Shown piece after piece: positions 1 through 11,620 of a DNA stretch of 60,000 bases. Position 1 is the stretch's first letter. Each line of letters opens with the position of its first letter. The position numbers and the translations under genes are program-made. Under the pieces are notes generated by a model. That model worked only from the letters and a program-made list of their open reading frames with translations. It made no database searches and was not told the origin of the DNA. The stretch is from Symsagittifera roscoffensis (Eukaryota > Xenacoelomorpha > Acoela > Convolutidae), in NCBI RefSeq assembly GCF_963678635.1, contig NC_087065.1, forward strand, positions 29,161,254 through 29,221,253. Direction: 5' to 3'.

Positions 1-60
1 ACTTTTCTTTTGTTAACTGGATGGTACTTACACGAAACTTTCACCATTTTGTGATCGCTG

Positions 61-160
61 TTCCCGATGCCTCGAGCCGTGTTGGGGGTTAAACTGACGA
101 GGGGTAAACTGTGGGGCGGGGGGGGGGTATAAAGTGGGGAAGGGGGTTGTTTAAAGAGTA
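61..160. other. G-rich tract near window start
   Basis: A G-rich stretch with a run of ten G at about 118-127 and repeated GGGGTAAACTG-like phrases. It resembles the G/C-rich sequence lying just outside the TIR-bearing element at 16.48 kb and next to the Polinton start at 57.5 kb, so it may be a remnant of such an element's end. No gene is visible in bases 1-300. Confidence 0.3.
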
Positions 161-302
161 TACGTAGTATAGAAGAAATTGAGAAACCTTAAATGAATAA
201 AATCTTATGTGAAAAATAAAAATCTATGAAACGTAATACGTAGCAACTGCACGAAACAGGAAACGGGATAAAATTGCAAAAAAAATTGCGAAAACTCAAA
301 AA

Positions 303-640
303 ACACATTATAATCGATTAGAATCTATTATAATGGATTATAATGATTTAAAAATTTTATGATGGTATCCATTTTTAATGGATGATAATCAATTATAATG
401 GATTATATTGATTAAAAAAATACTTGGATTATATTCCATTTTTGAGGGATTATATTGTCATTTTATAGTTAGCATCTACAAAACTTCAAAAGTAATCGAT
501 TATAATCCCTCAAAATTGGAATATAATCCAAGAAATTTTGAAATCAATATAATCCATTATAATCGATTATCATCCATTAAAAATAGATTATTATCATAAA
601 ATTTTTCAATCATTATAATCAATTACAATAGATTCTAGTC
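303..640. repeat. AT-rich inverted repeat (foldback/MITE-like)
   Basis: The left arm (about 308-460) and right arm (about 495-640) are imperfect reverse complements built from TATAATCGATTATAATGG-like words. Examples are the GATTATATTGATT phrase at ~401-413 and its complement at ~541-555, and matching ATCCATTTTTAATGGATGATAATC / GATTATCATCCATTAAAAAT pairs. The ~35 bp centre would form the loop. The short open frame crossing it is a by-product of the symmetry. No target duplication was confirmed. Confidence 0.6.
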
Positions 641-1515
641 GAATATTATCCATGGAACTCCAGTGCGGGCATTCGCTATAATCTGAGAGTTGACTACCAG
701 GTTTTACCTGCCTGGCAAGGTCTTTACTTATTTGTTGGGGGTTGAGAATTTAGTTGATAAGCAAATTAGACGGAGGCACTTAAAAGGAAATTAGACGATT
801 TTGTAAAACTGCAATTGTGAGAAAAGAGACGAAAGTGAGAGAGATTAAAACTGTTTACTGACGAATTGCGTGAGAAAAAAAATGTTTGCAGATAACAGTT
901 AAATTTCTGTGGCCAAAGGTTTTACATGTCAATCATGCATAATTTATTCAATTCAAAACTCTCCTGTAATATTCGGGTTTGGCATTTTACGTTCACTTGA
1001 ATTAATTGCTTTGATAGGTATTGTCATTTTATGTTCTGTTTGTATTTGTGAAACTTGACTCTTACGAAAAAATTTTGTTTGCACTTTACTTTTCATAGCA
1101 ATATATAAGTACTTTAACAAATCATGTCATGACAATAAATTGTGTCTACTTAAATCTTTCATAAGTCGACTAGAGAGTGAATGAATAAGCTTGCTTAGAA
1201 ATGAAACGAGGTTTGACAGGTCGATAGCGACCTTGATAACCAACAATAGAATAACGGCTTAGATTAGAATGACGTCATAAGTAACAATGAATAATACAGT
1301 ACTACACATTAAAAAACACCACGCCACATTTCCCCCTCTAGGGAAAACTCAGATGGAACATTTCAAATGTAACTGCACTGATGTAACTGCACTGCAGTTA
1401 CATTTGAATGGAATTTTTCAAATGTTACTGCACTAAATACAAATTAACTTGAGAAGACTGAAAGGAATCAACGATTTATTGAATACAGAATTAAGAGTTT
1501 GAGCAAAGATTTTGA
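641..1515. other. Non-coding spacer with a short perfect inverted repeat
   Basis: No supported gene lies here. At 1364-1377 and 1393-1406 there are 14 bp perfect inverted arms (CAAATGTAACTGCA / TGCAGTTACATTTG) around a 15 bp spacer that repeats GATGTAACTGCACT. The stretch just upstream of the integrase fragment could hold decayed retroelement sequence, but I recognise no LTR. Confidence 0.4.
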
Positions 1516-2508
1516 GCAATAAAGATAAAAAATATTGCTCAGTACTTTTGCCCGGTCGGTGACCATCGGGGTTGTGGTCTGGTGGAACGCTCCATCCAAA
1601 CCATTAAGCATCGTTTGGGGGCTTCTCGGTTAAAACCAGATTTTACTAATGTACAAGATACACTTCGACACATTGAGGATATTCGGGTGACTAAAAATTC
1701 AGTGACAGGGGTTTCACCTTTTGAATTACACTTTGGTCGTCCTTCAAATACTGAAGTATCCCTTGCGGCGGATCGTCTATCTACGCGTGTTAATTTAGAT
1801 AGTCAACTCTTGGAACGAGACCTCCTCACAGCCGAACAGCGTCGGGAGCAGTGCGGTAGCCGACCTCGAATCAAACTCGTCAAGAAAGGGCAGTCTAGCC
1901 CATCTGTGTCACCATATTTTGGGGGGCCTACAGAGTCGGTTGCAGAAACTCCCCATTATCGTGCATTGGAAGGTCTGGCTAAGCCTGCCAATCAGTGGTT
2001 GACGTTAAAGAAGACGTTATCGCATGAGGAAGGCGTCAAAGCTCTTAGGACCCTAACAGAGCGCAACCAGGTGCTTGCTGCCACATTGAGTGCAAATCTT
2101 TCCGCGGGCACTCTTCGTTTCCGGAACCAGATGCCGGCTGAGCAAATTCGTCCGTCTCAGCCAAAACGTAATTTGGACTATTTAGTTTTGAATGATCCGA
2201 GTAAAATCGACATATTTCGGAAATTTCTTAATAGGAAGTCTGGTCGGGAACTATTCAAACCTTTCAAAGGCAAAATTGTTAGAGTTACTGGGGCTACGTA
2301 TATTACGGACAAAGGAAAAATGATTAGGAATAATCATCTTGCGGTATGCCTTAAATCATCGTGTATAGATTTTTCAGGCAAACAAACAACACCACACCAC
2401 AATTATGAAAGTTCCTATTCCTTTTCTCTACAAAGTCAATACGCCATGAAAAAAGAAATAACGATTGTACCCACAAACACTCTACTGCCTCGTCACTTTG
2501 ACTTTTAA
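1516..2508 (+). pseudogene. LTR-retroelement integrase 3' end (pol fragment)
   Basis: An open frame of about 330 codons with no start codon of its own (the frame opens after a TGA at 1513). The GDHRG..GLVERSIQTIK stretch at 1558-1614 is the end of a retroelement integrase catalytic core: the E of VER is the third acidic residue of the DDE triad. It is followed by a PFELHFGRPSNTE motif typical of Ty3-type integrases and a long basic tail. The HHCC domain and the first two catalytic D residues are missing, so this is the 3' remnant of a gag-pol gene, not a working enzyme. It is not closely similar to the integrase of the giant element at 32.6-34.0 kb, so it is a different family. No LTR was found around it. 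Confidence 0.75.
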
Positions 2509-2739
2509 TGATAATTGTACACATGCTTCAATAATGAATACAAGACAGCAATGATTGTGCTTTAGTTGAGCGCATAAAGCTCATGCTATTTGGAATCGCC
2601 AAATGGGATCAAAACTTGAGGCATCTCAGGAACTAGACGAAAGAAAAATCCACGCAAAGAGTTCCGTACATATATCAATGCATGCACATAATTAGGCGGG
2701 TATAACACACGCTGGTATTATAATAACGACGAATCAAGT
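2509..2739. other. Short spacer, nothing identified
   Basis: No coding or structural signal is recognised. The last ~100 bases resemble 5990-6110 at roughly 60-65 percent by eye (ACACGCT...AATAACG...TATGCAATGAA words), which suggests copies of one old repeat. Confidence 0.3.
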
Positions 2740-3000
2740 TTGCAAAGCTGTGCAATGAACTGTTCGAGTTGCATGGAAAATGGAGTATGTTTGCTACCAC
2801 TGGCCAGCCGAAAAAATGCACGCATTTTCGACACCAAGCTGAGAAACTGCGCAGAAGAACTTGGAGTGCTAGGTGAGAGGCAGAGCGGTTTCAGGAGACG
2901 TCGGTCTACAGCCGACGCATTGATGCCGAAGATCCCTAGTAATCTGTGCATGTCGGACCGGCTCTTTTACCAGTTCCCCTTTTCAAAATACCGAGTTTTA
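2740..3000 (+). pseudogene. LINE reverse transcriptase fragment (fingers region)
   Basis: The translation of 2740-3036 contains a leucine/asparagine-rich lead-in and then LGERQSGFRRRRSTADAL at about 2863-2920. This matches the conserved non-LTR RT motif around Q-x-GFR-x-x-RST. Only this fingers segment survives, and the frame then runs into unrelated sequence. It seems to come from a different LINE copy than the downstream fragment, because a second version of the same RT region occurs at ~3560. It is decayed, with no endonuclease domain recognised. Confidence 0.5.
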
Positions 3001-3359
3001 TGCTTGTTTTACGTTTTAATGCGGCTAAATGCGTGATGTTACGCTGCAAAGTACGAAGAACAAATCTGTTCACAGTTGTCGATTTGTTCACCACGCCAAA
3101 TTTCATCGCATTATGACAACGTTAGATAAACATTTCAAAACTGAATTTGAAGGGTTGGGACTGCAAAAGAGCCTTCGGACAAATCATGGAAGTGCTCAAA
3201 GCGATAGACGAAACAATGTACTGAGTCAAGTGGTGGAGAGGCCCCAGCGAGGAATGGATTCCAGCCAGAGGATTTTGGAAGGGATGCGCCACTTCGACTG
3301 TCCTCTGCAACATATATCATGCGAAAGCCGTAGAGTAAGCCATAATTACTGATTTTCAA

Positions 3360-4720
3360 AACTACCGTAAAAAAAGGCTTCTTTCCATTCCATTGGAAGA
3401 TAAGTGAAGTGATACCAATATTTAAGGACGAGAACAGAGCAATGATTGAACAGTACCCGACCCATAAGTCTTTTATGCAGCATATCAAAAGTCCTGGAAA
3501 ACCTTATTTTTGATGAACTGTATGACATCGTAAAAAGCAACTAGACCAATTGTAACACGGAATTAGAAGACATCTGTCAGTTATTACTCAACTACTTTTG
3601 TTTTTAGACCTTCTATGCAAAGACTATGACGAAAAGGAAAACAAACTTTTTGTGTTATACCTTGACTTCAAAAAAGCTTTTGATAGTGTTCCACACGACT
3701 TGCTGCTCCAAAAAGTTGAAATTGACATTGGAGGTAATTTTCTTTAAAAAGTTGTTAGTTACTTATCTGACCACCAACAGTATGTTTAAGTAAATTGACT
3801 AGTGGTGTACCTCAAGGTTCCTTACTCGGCCCGCTACTTTTCATAATACATGTGAACGACCTGCCAAAGGAAATGACAGAATGTGAAGCGTTCGGTTATG
3901 CAGATAATTTCAAGCTTATAACTTCGATGCCAGAAAAGATACAAAGATCTATCGAAAGTGAAAAATGGTGCAAGGCTAAAAAAAAAATTAAACGAGGGCA
4001 AATGATATAACTTACCAATAAAACAGAAAGAAGGCGAAAAGCATGACTTCACGTTGAATTCAAACCAGCTTTCTGAAACAACCGAACAAAACGACCTTGG
4101 ATTAATCATGGTCAGCAAACTATCATGGAAACCAAATGTCGATAATAGGTGTAATAAAGCTTGGAAAGCATTGTACTTCCTGAAAAGAAACATCTCTCTT
4201 GCTGCTAAAACACTAAACTCAATGCGTTCGTCGGATATGTAATACCTGTAATAAGTTATGCATCACCAGCTTGGTTCACGAACGAAACTGAAAGTAAAGA
4301 AACAGAACGTGTCCAAAAAAAAGCAATTATCTGGATAAGAGGCAATTGGAGTAAGAGCTATTAACAAAGACTAACTGAACTGAGACTGCGTCCATTATCG
4401 TGTTACTTTGAACTACATGATCTGTTAATGCTAGTATCAACGTTGAAAAGCAGTTACAATCCCAAACTACCGATAAATTCGAATACGAAACCCAATGACG
4501 ATCTTTTATTAACAAGACAAAAACATCTAACATCAATAACAAAACTCGAAAGAAGGCTGACGTAAATTTTTGGAAAAGAACCAGTCAATCATTCAATATA
4601 ATACGAAAAGAAGGAAATATCGACCTCGAACAAATTGACAAACCATATCTAACAAAGTTATATTGGAATTGCTTCTACAAAGATTCTGGGCTTTTATATG
4701 CAACTGTGGACATTGCTACC
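3360..4720 (+). pseudogene. CR1/jockey-like LINE reverse transcriptase, decayed
   Basis: Pieces in several frames line up in the order of a non-LTR RT. At 3480-3620 there is VLENLIFDELYDIV-like text. Next comes VLYLDFKKAFDSVPHDLLL at about 3655-3712 (palm motif A). GVPQGSLLGPLLFIIHVNDLP follows at 3801-3863 (motif B region). YADN at ~3897-3908 replaces the catalytic YADD. A C-terminal stretch with TEQNDLGLIMVSKLSW and NRCNKAWKALYFLKRNIS lies at 4054-4242. Decayed text continues to ~4720. Frames shift between the pieces and stops interrupt them, so it is inactive. The YADD to YADN change would itself remove a catalytic metal ligand. No polyA or target duplication was established at the 3' end. 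Confidence 0.75.
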
Positions 4721-4768
4721 CGGCGCAGAAAGTCAGTTCAGCCGTCAAGTGATGGGTGCAAACCCAGA

Positions 4769-4776
4769 AGCCTAAG

Positions 4777-4816
<40 letters not shown>

Positions 4817-4822
4817 ATCTCT
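4769..4822. repeat. CT dinucleotide microsatellite
   Basis: About 25 units of CT with a few interruptions (a TTT at ~4797 and an A near 4817). It sits at the 3' edge of the LINE remnant. Confidence 0.9.
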
Positions 4823-4837
4823 AAGCAGCGGAAGAGA

Positions 4838-4954
4838 GGTCAACAGCCTTCCCTCGGCCGATACAACAACGATTCCGGTCAACAGCTTTCTCCCGGCCGA
4901 CACAACAACGACTCCGGTCAACAGCCTTCTCCCGGCCGACACAACAAGAGCTTT
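4838..4954. repeat. 39 bp minisatellite, three copies
   Basis: Three tandem 39 bp units each begin with GGTCAACAGC and contain CGGCCGAYACAACAA. The unit length is a multiple of three and keeps an open frame in both strands, but no protein is recognised. Confidence 0.85.
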
Positions 4955-6790
4955 AAGAAGCAGCAAAAGACAACATTTCCAACCGACTGAAACTTTATTT
5001 CTTGACCGCTCAACAAAAATTGGCTGAAGCAAGCGAGCTTTCAACAGGTTAAGAACATGTCAAAAACTTTCTAGGAAGATACGAGGAAAAAACAATAATG
5101 GAAAGGAAGAGAAAATAGATTTCGCGACAGAACTCCCAAAGCACAAAGATACTAGGCACCTTCATTTGCAAGAAAAAATACCAAGAGGCGCGAGTGAAGA
5201 GAGGTTTGCGAGGTTTCTTTGCCTGGATTATAGTGAAGAAATGGTTTGGGAACTCAAAGCCAAGCAAGAGGACTAGAGCTTTAATAGTGCAGAGTGTGGT
5301 AGAAGCCACAATTCTATCTGACACGAACACTAGAGAATGGCAGTCAGCGATAGCAACAGTTTACAGCCAGCAGTAGACAAATATACCGGTACATCTGGAA
5401 CGACGGGAAAGGATTAACGTAATGCAAAAGGAAAGCCTCAACATAAACGAAATGTGAGGCAACTGAGAACAACTTATATTAGGGCAAAAATTGATAAGAG
5501 AGCTATGGAGCGGCTAAGGCACACCCTTAGACTCCCTAAAGCTGTGTGGTCAAAAAAGTAGCACTGGGCCCATGGGACAAAACGCCCAAAAGAAAAGAAG
5601 CCAACAGGGGTTGGGTGCAGTATTGAAAAAGATTGGTGAGGGAAGAGGGTTTAGAGGTAAAGAGCCGCATGAAAATCATCGAAGAATGCGCACGTGAAAG
5701 AGGTACAGAAAGACCATTGAGAACGTAGACACTACCAGAAGAAAAAAGCAGCTACGTCTGCAGATCGAAGGAATCAAGAAAAGCTTGCAAAACAGTGGCG
5801 GACCGAACACAGCTTTGGGAAAGACCTGATTGCGAAAGAAACTTCAAGAAAAGGAACCTGGCGAGAAACTAGAGGGGGAGAGCGTGTGTAAGCCTTAACA
5901 GGACGAGTAGCTCGAGTGCGACACAACGACAAGTTGTAAGCCCCACTTCCGAGGCCCCGTTGGATCTGAATCGGAAGAACAATTTCCCTGCCGATATCAA
6001 TGAAAGCACATAAAAAGACGGATATTACACGCTAAAATTTTAATAACGCAGAAACAGTTTTGCATACAACTATGCAATGAAATGTGCGATTTGCATTGAA
6101 AAACAGATGGAATGGAAATATATTACCAGCTCCGATTGAAGAACTAAATTCTTCAAAATCAAGTCAACCTCGACCTAACGCTGATTCTCCTAAGCTGACC
6201 ATACGCTTGACTCTTTATTACAGAAGCAAAGCGGAGCTTCGCACCATTTGCAATACGAATCAAACATAAAAAACGAAAACGATAAAAATCATTAAAAAAA
6301 TGAAAACAAAATGAACCAAAACTTTCGTTTGTCTCCATAAAAGCTAACTAGGAGCCCCGCTCATGTGGGAGTTACCTGTTTAATAATTTTTGAATTTGTT
6401 ATACTGATGCGGGCTAAAATGGGTAAATTCAAAATTCCAAAAATTGGACTTAAAGCCTTTATTGTTTCTCTACCTACAAACTACTGAGGCGAGATGAAAT
6501 GAATGTTTTCAAAAATTGGTGCTTTGCCCAAAATCTTTGTTTTAAAAAACGGAATAGAGTGCAAATTTTGAATATATTGAAATTTTACCGAGGACATTAA
6601 CTTTTTCATTAAAAAAATTGAGGAGTTACCGCTACTGCAGGAAAAGTTTTCTCCACCGGTTCATTCGATTTAACCTTTCTTCATCTTTGATTTCATAAAG
6701 TAGTTTTTAATAAAAGTCAAAGGAACTTGGCCTTCCGAAATCCATATAGATTGCGGCGACATAATCAGAGAAGAATCCCAAGACCGGGTT
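4955..6790. other. Unassigned region, probable old transposon debris
   Basis: Short, stop-filled frames only. Lysine/arginine-rich translations at 5190-5880 (+) look like degraded coding sequence but match no family I know. Bases 5990-6110 resemble 2640-2770 in the same orientation, so the two LINE-flanking areas may derive from one repeat. From 6300 on the sequence is AT-rich and non-coding. Confidence 0.35.
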
Positions 6791-6799
6791 CCCCGCTTG

Positions 6800-7520
6800 A
6801 ACACCTGAAAATTGTCAGGATAGTTATTTCGAGGAAAATCAAGTCCAAAACGTTGAATAAATCAAAAACTAGACTTCTCCGAGAACTATAGCCTTTCGTG
6901 GGCGTACATGCTTATACAAAATAAAATCGATTAACCTCTTGTTTTGATTGAACTCAAAATCTCAGATTTGGTAGGGTAGTTCTCGAGAAAAGTCAAAGAA
7001 CCGTCAAAACATCAAAAAACGTTGTGTAACTTTTTATGTAAACGAATTTGGGCGTAACCGTTTATGCAAGAGAACATCCCACAACCCGTTCTAGCTATTG
7101 AAACCAAAATCTCAGAATTGGGAGGGTAGTTTTCGAGAAAAGTCAAAAAATTTGAAAAAACGGTCAAAAAATCTAAAACTTGACTTTTCGCAGGGTCATA
7201 ACTTAGTGTAAAAAAATAAGGCGTAATCGTTTATGCAGCAGAGTTTCTTACAACCAACTTTACTCATTGAAACTGTAACCTCAAATTTGGGAGGGTAATT
7301 TTTGAGAAAAGTCAGAAAAACTTTGAAAACGGTCAAAAAATCGAAATTTTGACTTTTCCGAGTGCGATAAATTTTTGTAGAAAACGGGACGTAGTCGCTA
7401 ATGCAGGGAAGCTTTCTGCAACGCTTTCTATGCATTGAACATAAAATCTTGGTTTTGTGTGGGCCGTTTTTGAGAAAACGATAACATTTTAAAAAATGGG
7501 TCGAACATTCCCCAAACAGT
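6800..7520. repeat. Degenerate ~150-170 bp tandem repeat, about four to five copies
   Basis: A recurring phrase of the form AAATCTCAGATTTGGGAGGGTAG then TTTTCGAGAAAAGTCAAA occurs near 6957, 7109, 7275 and, weaker, 7440 and 6810. Between them are copies of ACGGTCAAAAAATC and of a GCGTAATCGTTTATGCA phrase. Unit lengths vary from about 150 to 170 bp and identity is moderate. It has the look of an old satellite block. Confidence 0.65.
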
Positions 7521-8087
7521 TTTTTCGAAGGCTGTAGACACTGGAGCTAAGAAAAAAAGATTATGTAAGCACACATAAGATTAGGCAGTACTTCAATTGA
7601 TACCTTTTCCGAAAATCAGCATAGTATTTTTGAGAACAATTCAAATTTTTTGCATAAAGTGGAAGATTTTCCAAACGGTCTAAAAAAATTGAACACACAG
7701 GCGAATTAAACACTTCGATACTGTTATAATTAGATTTTTAAATTCTGGTCCCATTTCTTGTTTGCTTAATTTGAGTTGAAAATTTTTTGTCGAGGGGTCG
7801 GTGTTACATTGTTTTCTACAAATGTCTAGTCTTTCGTTTCATTTGGAGAAAAAATTCTTCCGTTTTTATTTTTGTTGTAGTTTTTTTTGTTAAATAAAAT
7901 TTTGATGGTTTCAGTTATTTTTGTCCATAAAACATTGATCGAAAAGATTGAGATCGAGAATCGACAAAATATTTGTGCTCTGGGTGGTTTTTTTCAGACA
8001 AATTTCGACTTTAAAACTAGCCATTTTTGACGGGATTTTTTAAAGTATCATTCAAAAAGTATTGTTGTCCTGAGCTAAGTTTGAAAA
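7521..8087. other. AT-rich spacer, nothing identified
   Basis: No open frame, repeat or RNA signal that I can support. It abuts the left end of the TIR-bearing element. Confidence 0.4.
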
Positions 8088-9056
8088 GTATTAACATAGG
8101 CTATAGAGTATCCGGTCTTCACCCTATGTATTAAGATAGGCTATAGATTTCCCAATGTATTAAGATAGGGAATAGGTTTCCCAATGGATTAAGATACGAG
8201 GTTTCAGATGGTAAGTTTCAGATGGTAAGTTTTTTTTCGGCGCCCGAATTTCCCATGTATAGATTTCCCAATGTATAAGAAATTTATTGTAGGTAATTAA
8301 GAACTCATTAGGGAATAGGATTCCTAATGTATTACGATGGTAAGTTTCAGATGGTATGATGGTAAATTTTCAGATGGTAAGATGGTAAGTTTCAGAAAAA
8401 TTTTCGGCGCCCGATTTTTTGAGCTCGATTTTGCCGATACTTGCTTTTCTTAGCTAGCTACTACGGTTTAGATATTTTGATTATTATTTTACAGGTTTGA
8501 TTCGACGTGAAAACTATCTAAAGCTATACTGAAACCTAACGAAGCTTCGAGAAAAAAATCATGTTGTTTGAAAAAAATTTTGGTTTTTGTGTGGAAATGT
8601 CTAGTTTTTTCGCAATAATTTTGGCTCGCATTATCTAATTGTTAAATAATACTGATTAATTACGTGTAGGTTGTGAAATTAAGGTTATGTATTCAGTTTT
8701 ATTGTACATGGTAAGTCAATGGTAAGAGTTTTTGGTCAAAAACTTGGAGTTTTTGTCACAAAAATTGAAAGTTTTTCATAAAAATTTTAAAACACTATAA
8801 GTTTTATTGTAATTCGATCTAATTTATTGGATAATCTTACATTCTATCTACCTGAAATTATGCCGAAACCTACTGAAACTTCGAAAAAAGTCAATTTTTT
8901 TGAAAAATTTGCAAAAATTTCAAAGTTTTCGGAAGAAATTGCAAAAATTTCAAAGTTTTTTGGAACAAACTGCAAATTTTTGGAAAGAACTGCAAAAATC
9001 TCAAGGTTTTTGGAACAAACTGCAAATTTTTGGAAAGAACTACAAAAATCTCAAGG
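8088..9056 (+). repeat. Left terminal inverted repeat
   Basis: A ~970 bp TIR. Its tip carries several degenerate ~26-30 bp repeats built on TGTATTAAGATAGG and TTTCCCAA (8128-8200), then GATGGTAAG repeats near 8210-8400. The inner part is a run of TTTGGAACAAACTGCAAATT units (8950-9050), which also produces meaningless open frames. Confidence 0.75.
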
Positions 9057-9830
9057 TATCAGTTCTAATTTCATCTCTGCCAGCAAATTGTTTGTTCAAT
9101 TGATACTATTTTCCTCCTAAATTCTCCAGTTCTGACTAAATTTTCTTGTGAAGTATGTTCAATAGCGAAAACATGTATTAAGCAGAAAGCAAGAATAACC
9201 TTAAAACATAGAGCATTTCTAGAGAAAATCATGAAAAAATGACTTTTTTTTCAGAAAAGTGATAGTTATTGATCCCATAAGTTGTATTTTTGCTTAAATA
9301 GTTTACTGTAGCACCTAAAAAGGGAAATTTGAGGAAGACAGGTTCTAATTTCATCTTTACCAGCAAATTGTTCGTTCAATTGATACTATTTTTCTCCTAA
9401 ATTCTCCAGTTCTGACTAAACTTTCTTGCAAAGTGTGTTCAATAGCGAAAACATGCATTAAGCAGAAAGCAGGAATAACCTTAAAACATAGAGCATTTCT
9501 ACAGAAAATCATGAAAAAATGACTATTTTTCCAGAAAAGTGATAGTTATTTATCCCAAAAATTGTATTTTTGCTTAAATAGTTTACTGTAGCACCTAACA
9601 AGGGAAACTTGAGGAAGACATTTACAATTTTTATCGTAATAATCAGACGGTATCAGTTCTAATTTCATCTCTGCTAGCAAATTGTTCGTTCGATTGATAC
9701 TATTTTCCCCCTAAATTCTCCAGTTCTGACTAAATTTTCTTGCAAAGTGTGTTCAATAGCGAAACCATGTATTAAGCAGAAAGTAAGAATAACCTTTAAG
9801 AATAAAACATTTCTACGGAAAATCGTGAAA
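9057..9830. repeat. ~290-310 bp tandem repeats, first block
   Basis: Three units begin with GTTCTAATTTCATCT (about 9057, 9342 and 9653). Each contains TTCTCCAGTTCTGACTAAA and AGCAGAAAG, and the first two also GTTTACTGTAGCACCTAA. The third unit is cut short. The block recurs at 14.1-15.0 kb. Confidence 0.8.
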
Positions 9831-10516
9831 ATTATGTTGCAGAAGCAACAGAGATAATCATCAGTTATGAAGAAGATTTTGTTGAATTTGAGCCAATATA
9901 GAACAAATTTTTAAGAAAAATTTATCTCATTTTTAGTCAATTTTAATAATTAACTGTTCATTTTTTATCATTGATCTGAAATTCTGTACTATTAAGTAGA
10001 ATAACTTCTCTGAATTTGTAATTTTTGTACAAGTTTGGGTTAATCATTGAGCAAAAATTAGGAAGTTTTATGGAATATTGCTCTTGATGTTCATTTGTAT
10101 GGAGAATCCTATTTCAATTCTCCCTGAATTGGACAAAAAATTAGTTAATTATCCAATTAAAACGTTGAAAATGGAAAATGTTTGACAAGTTTGAATAACT
10201 TTTATTTTATTTTCTTGAAATTTACGGTTATTTCCACTATCATCCGCAAGTTTCAATTTCGATTCAGCTTTTATGAGCTTTCTTGTTAATGTTGAGAGCG
10301 TTATATAACCCGCTTGGTTACTCAAATAATGCTAAAATTTATCGTATTTCAATTTTTTGTGTGAAAAATTTGGAAAAATCTATATTTCTATTCAAAGTTT
10401 TGTATCAGTGTCTCAACATGATGCCAATTGAAGTACAATTTGAGTTTAATTTTAAACTCTAAACATATCCATGTTTGTTAAAGTTAGACCAGAAGCAACA
10501 AAAAACTAGCCAAAAC
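9831..10516. other. Unique inner segment shared with 15.02-15.69 kb
   Basis: AT-rich DNA without an open frame. It is duplicated almost base for base at 15.02-15.69 kb, which is part of a ~2.3 kb segmental duplication running from the tandem repeats into the right-hand TIR. Confidence 0.7.
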
Positions 10517-11486
10517 CTTGAGATTTTTGTAGTTCTTTCCAAAAATTTGCAGTTTGTTCCAAAAACCTTGAGATTTTTGCAGTTCTTTCCAAAAAATTGC
10601 AATTTGTTCCAAAAACCTTGAGATTTTTGCAGTTCTTTCCAAAAATTTGCAGTTTGTTCCAAAAAACTTTGAAATTTTTGCAATTTCTTCCGAAAACTTT
10701 GAAATTTTTGCAAATTTTTCCAAAAAATTGACTTTTTTCGAAGTTTCAGTAGGTTTCGGCATAATTTCAGGTAGATAGAATGTAAGATTATCCAATAAAT
10801 TAGATCGAATTACAATAAAACTTAGTGTTTTAAAGTTTTTATGAAAAACTTTCAATTTTTGTGACAAAAACTCCAAGTTTTTGACCAAAAACTCTTACCA
10901 TTGACTTACCATGTACAATAAAACTGAATACATAACCTTAATTACACATCCTACACGTAATTAAGCAGTATTAATTAACAATTAGATAATGCGAGCCAAA
11001 TTTTTGCGAAAAAACGAGACATTTCCACACAAAAACCAAAAGTTTTTCAAAAAACATGATTTTTTTCTCAAAGTTTCGTTAGGTTTCAGTATAGCTTTAG
11101 ATAGTTTTCACGTCGAATCAAACCTTTAAAATAATAATCAAAACATCTAAACCGTAGAAGCCAGCTAAGAAACGCAAGTATCGGCAAAATCGAGCTCAAA
11201 AAATTCTGGCGCCAAAAATTTTTCGGAAACTTACCATCTTACCATCTGAAACTTTACCATCATACCATCTGAAACTTACCATCGTAATACATTAGGAATC
11301 CTATTCCCTAATGAGTTCTTAATTACCTACAATGAATTTCTTATACATAGGGAAATCTATGCATGGGAAATTCGGGCGCCGAAAAAAACTTACCATCTGA
11401 AACCTCGTATCTTAATACATTGGGAAACCTATTCCCTATCTTAATACATTGGGAAATCTATAGCCTATCTTAATACATTGGGAATT
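10517..11486 (-). repeat. Internal copy of the TIR, tip truncated
   Basis: Reverse complement of 8120-9056. It lacks the outer ~30 bases present in the left TIR and in the right TIR at 16.48 kb, and it runs directly into the gene region with GGAATTTTTCG. It is best read as a partial duplication of the right end inserted internally, or as the end of a first, shorter element (8088-11486). Confidence 0.75.
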
Positions 11487-11620
11487 TTTCGAAATTCTGA
11501 ATTTCATTGGTTGTTTTCAATTGCCTTAATATGAGGTTTTGATTGGATACATATATTAACTTAATACTAATCAGTCTCTAAATAAGGAAAAAACTTTTTT
11601 TTATTACAAAATAAGTAAAA

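Noticed and set aside
4706-5044. Ser/Leu- and Gln-rich frames on both strands
   Set aside because: Created by the CT microsatellite and the 39 bp minisatellite.
8827-9120. Open frames rich in FWKELQKSQGFWNKLQ-type repeats, also at 10459-10888 (-)
   Set aside because: They arise from a simple repeat in the TIR and have the composition of that repeat, not of a protein.
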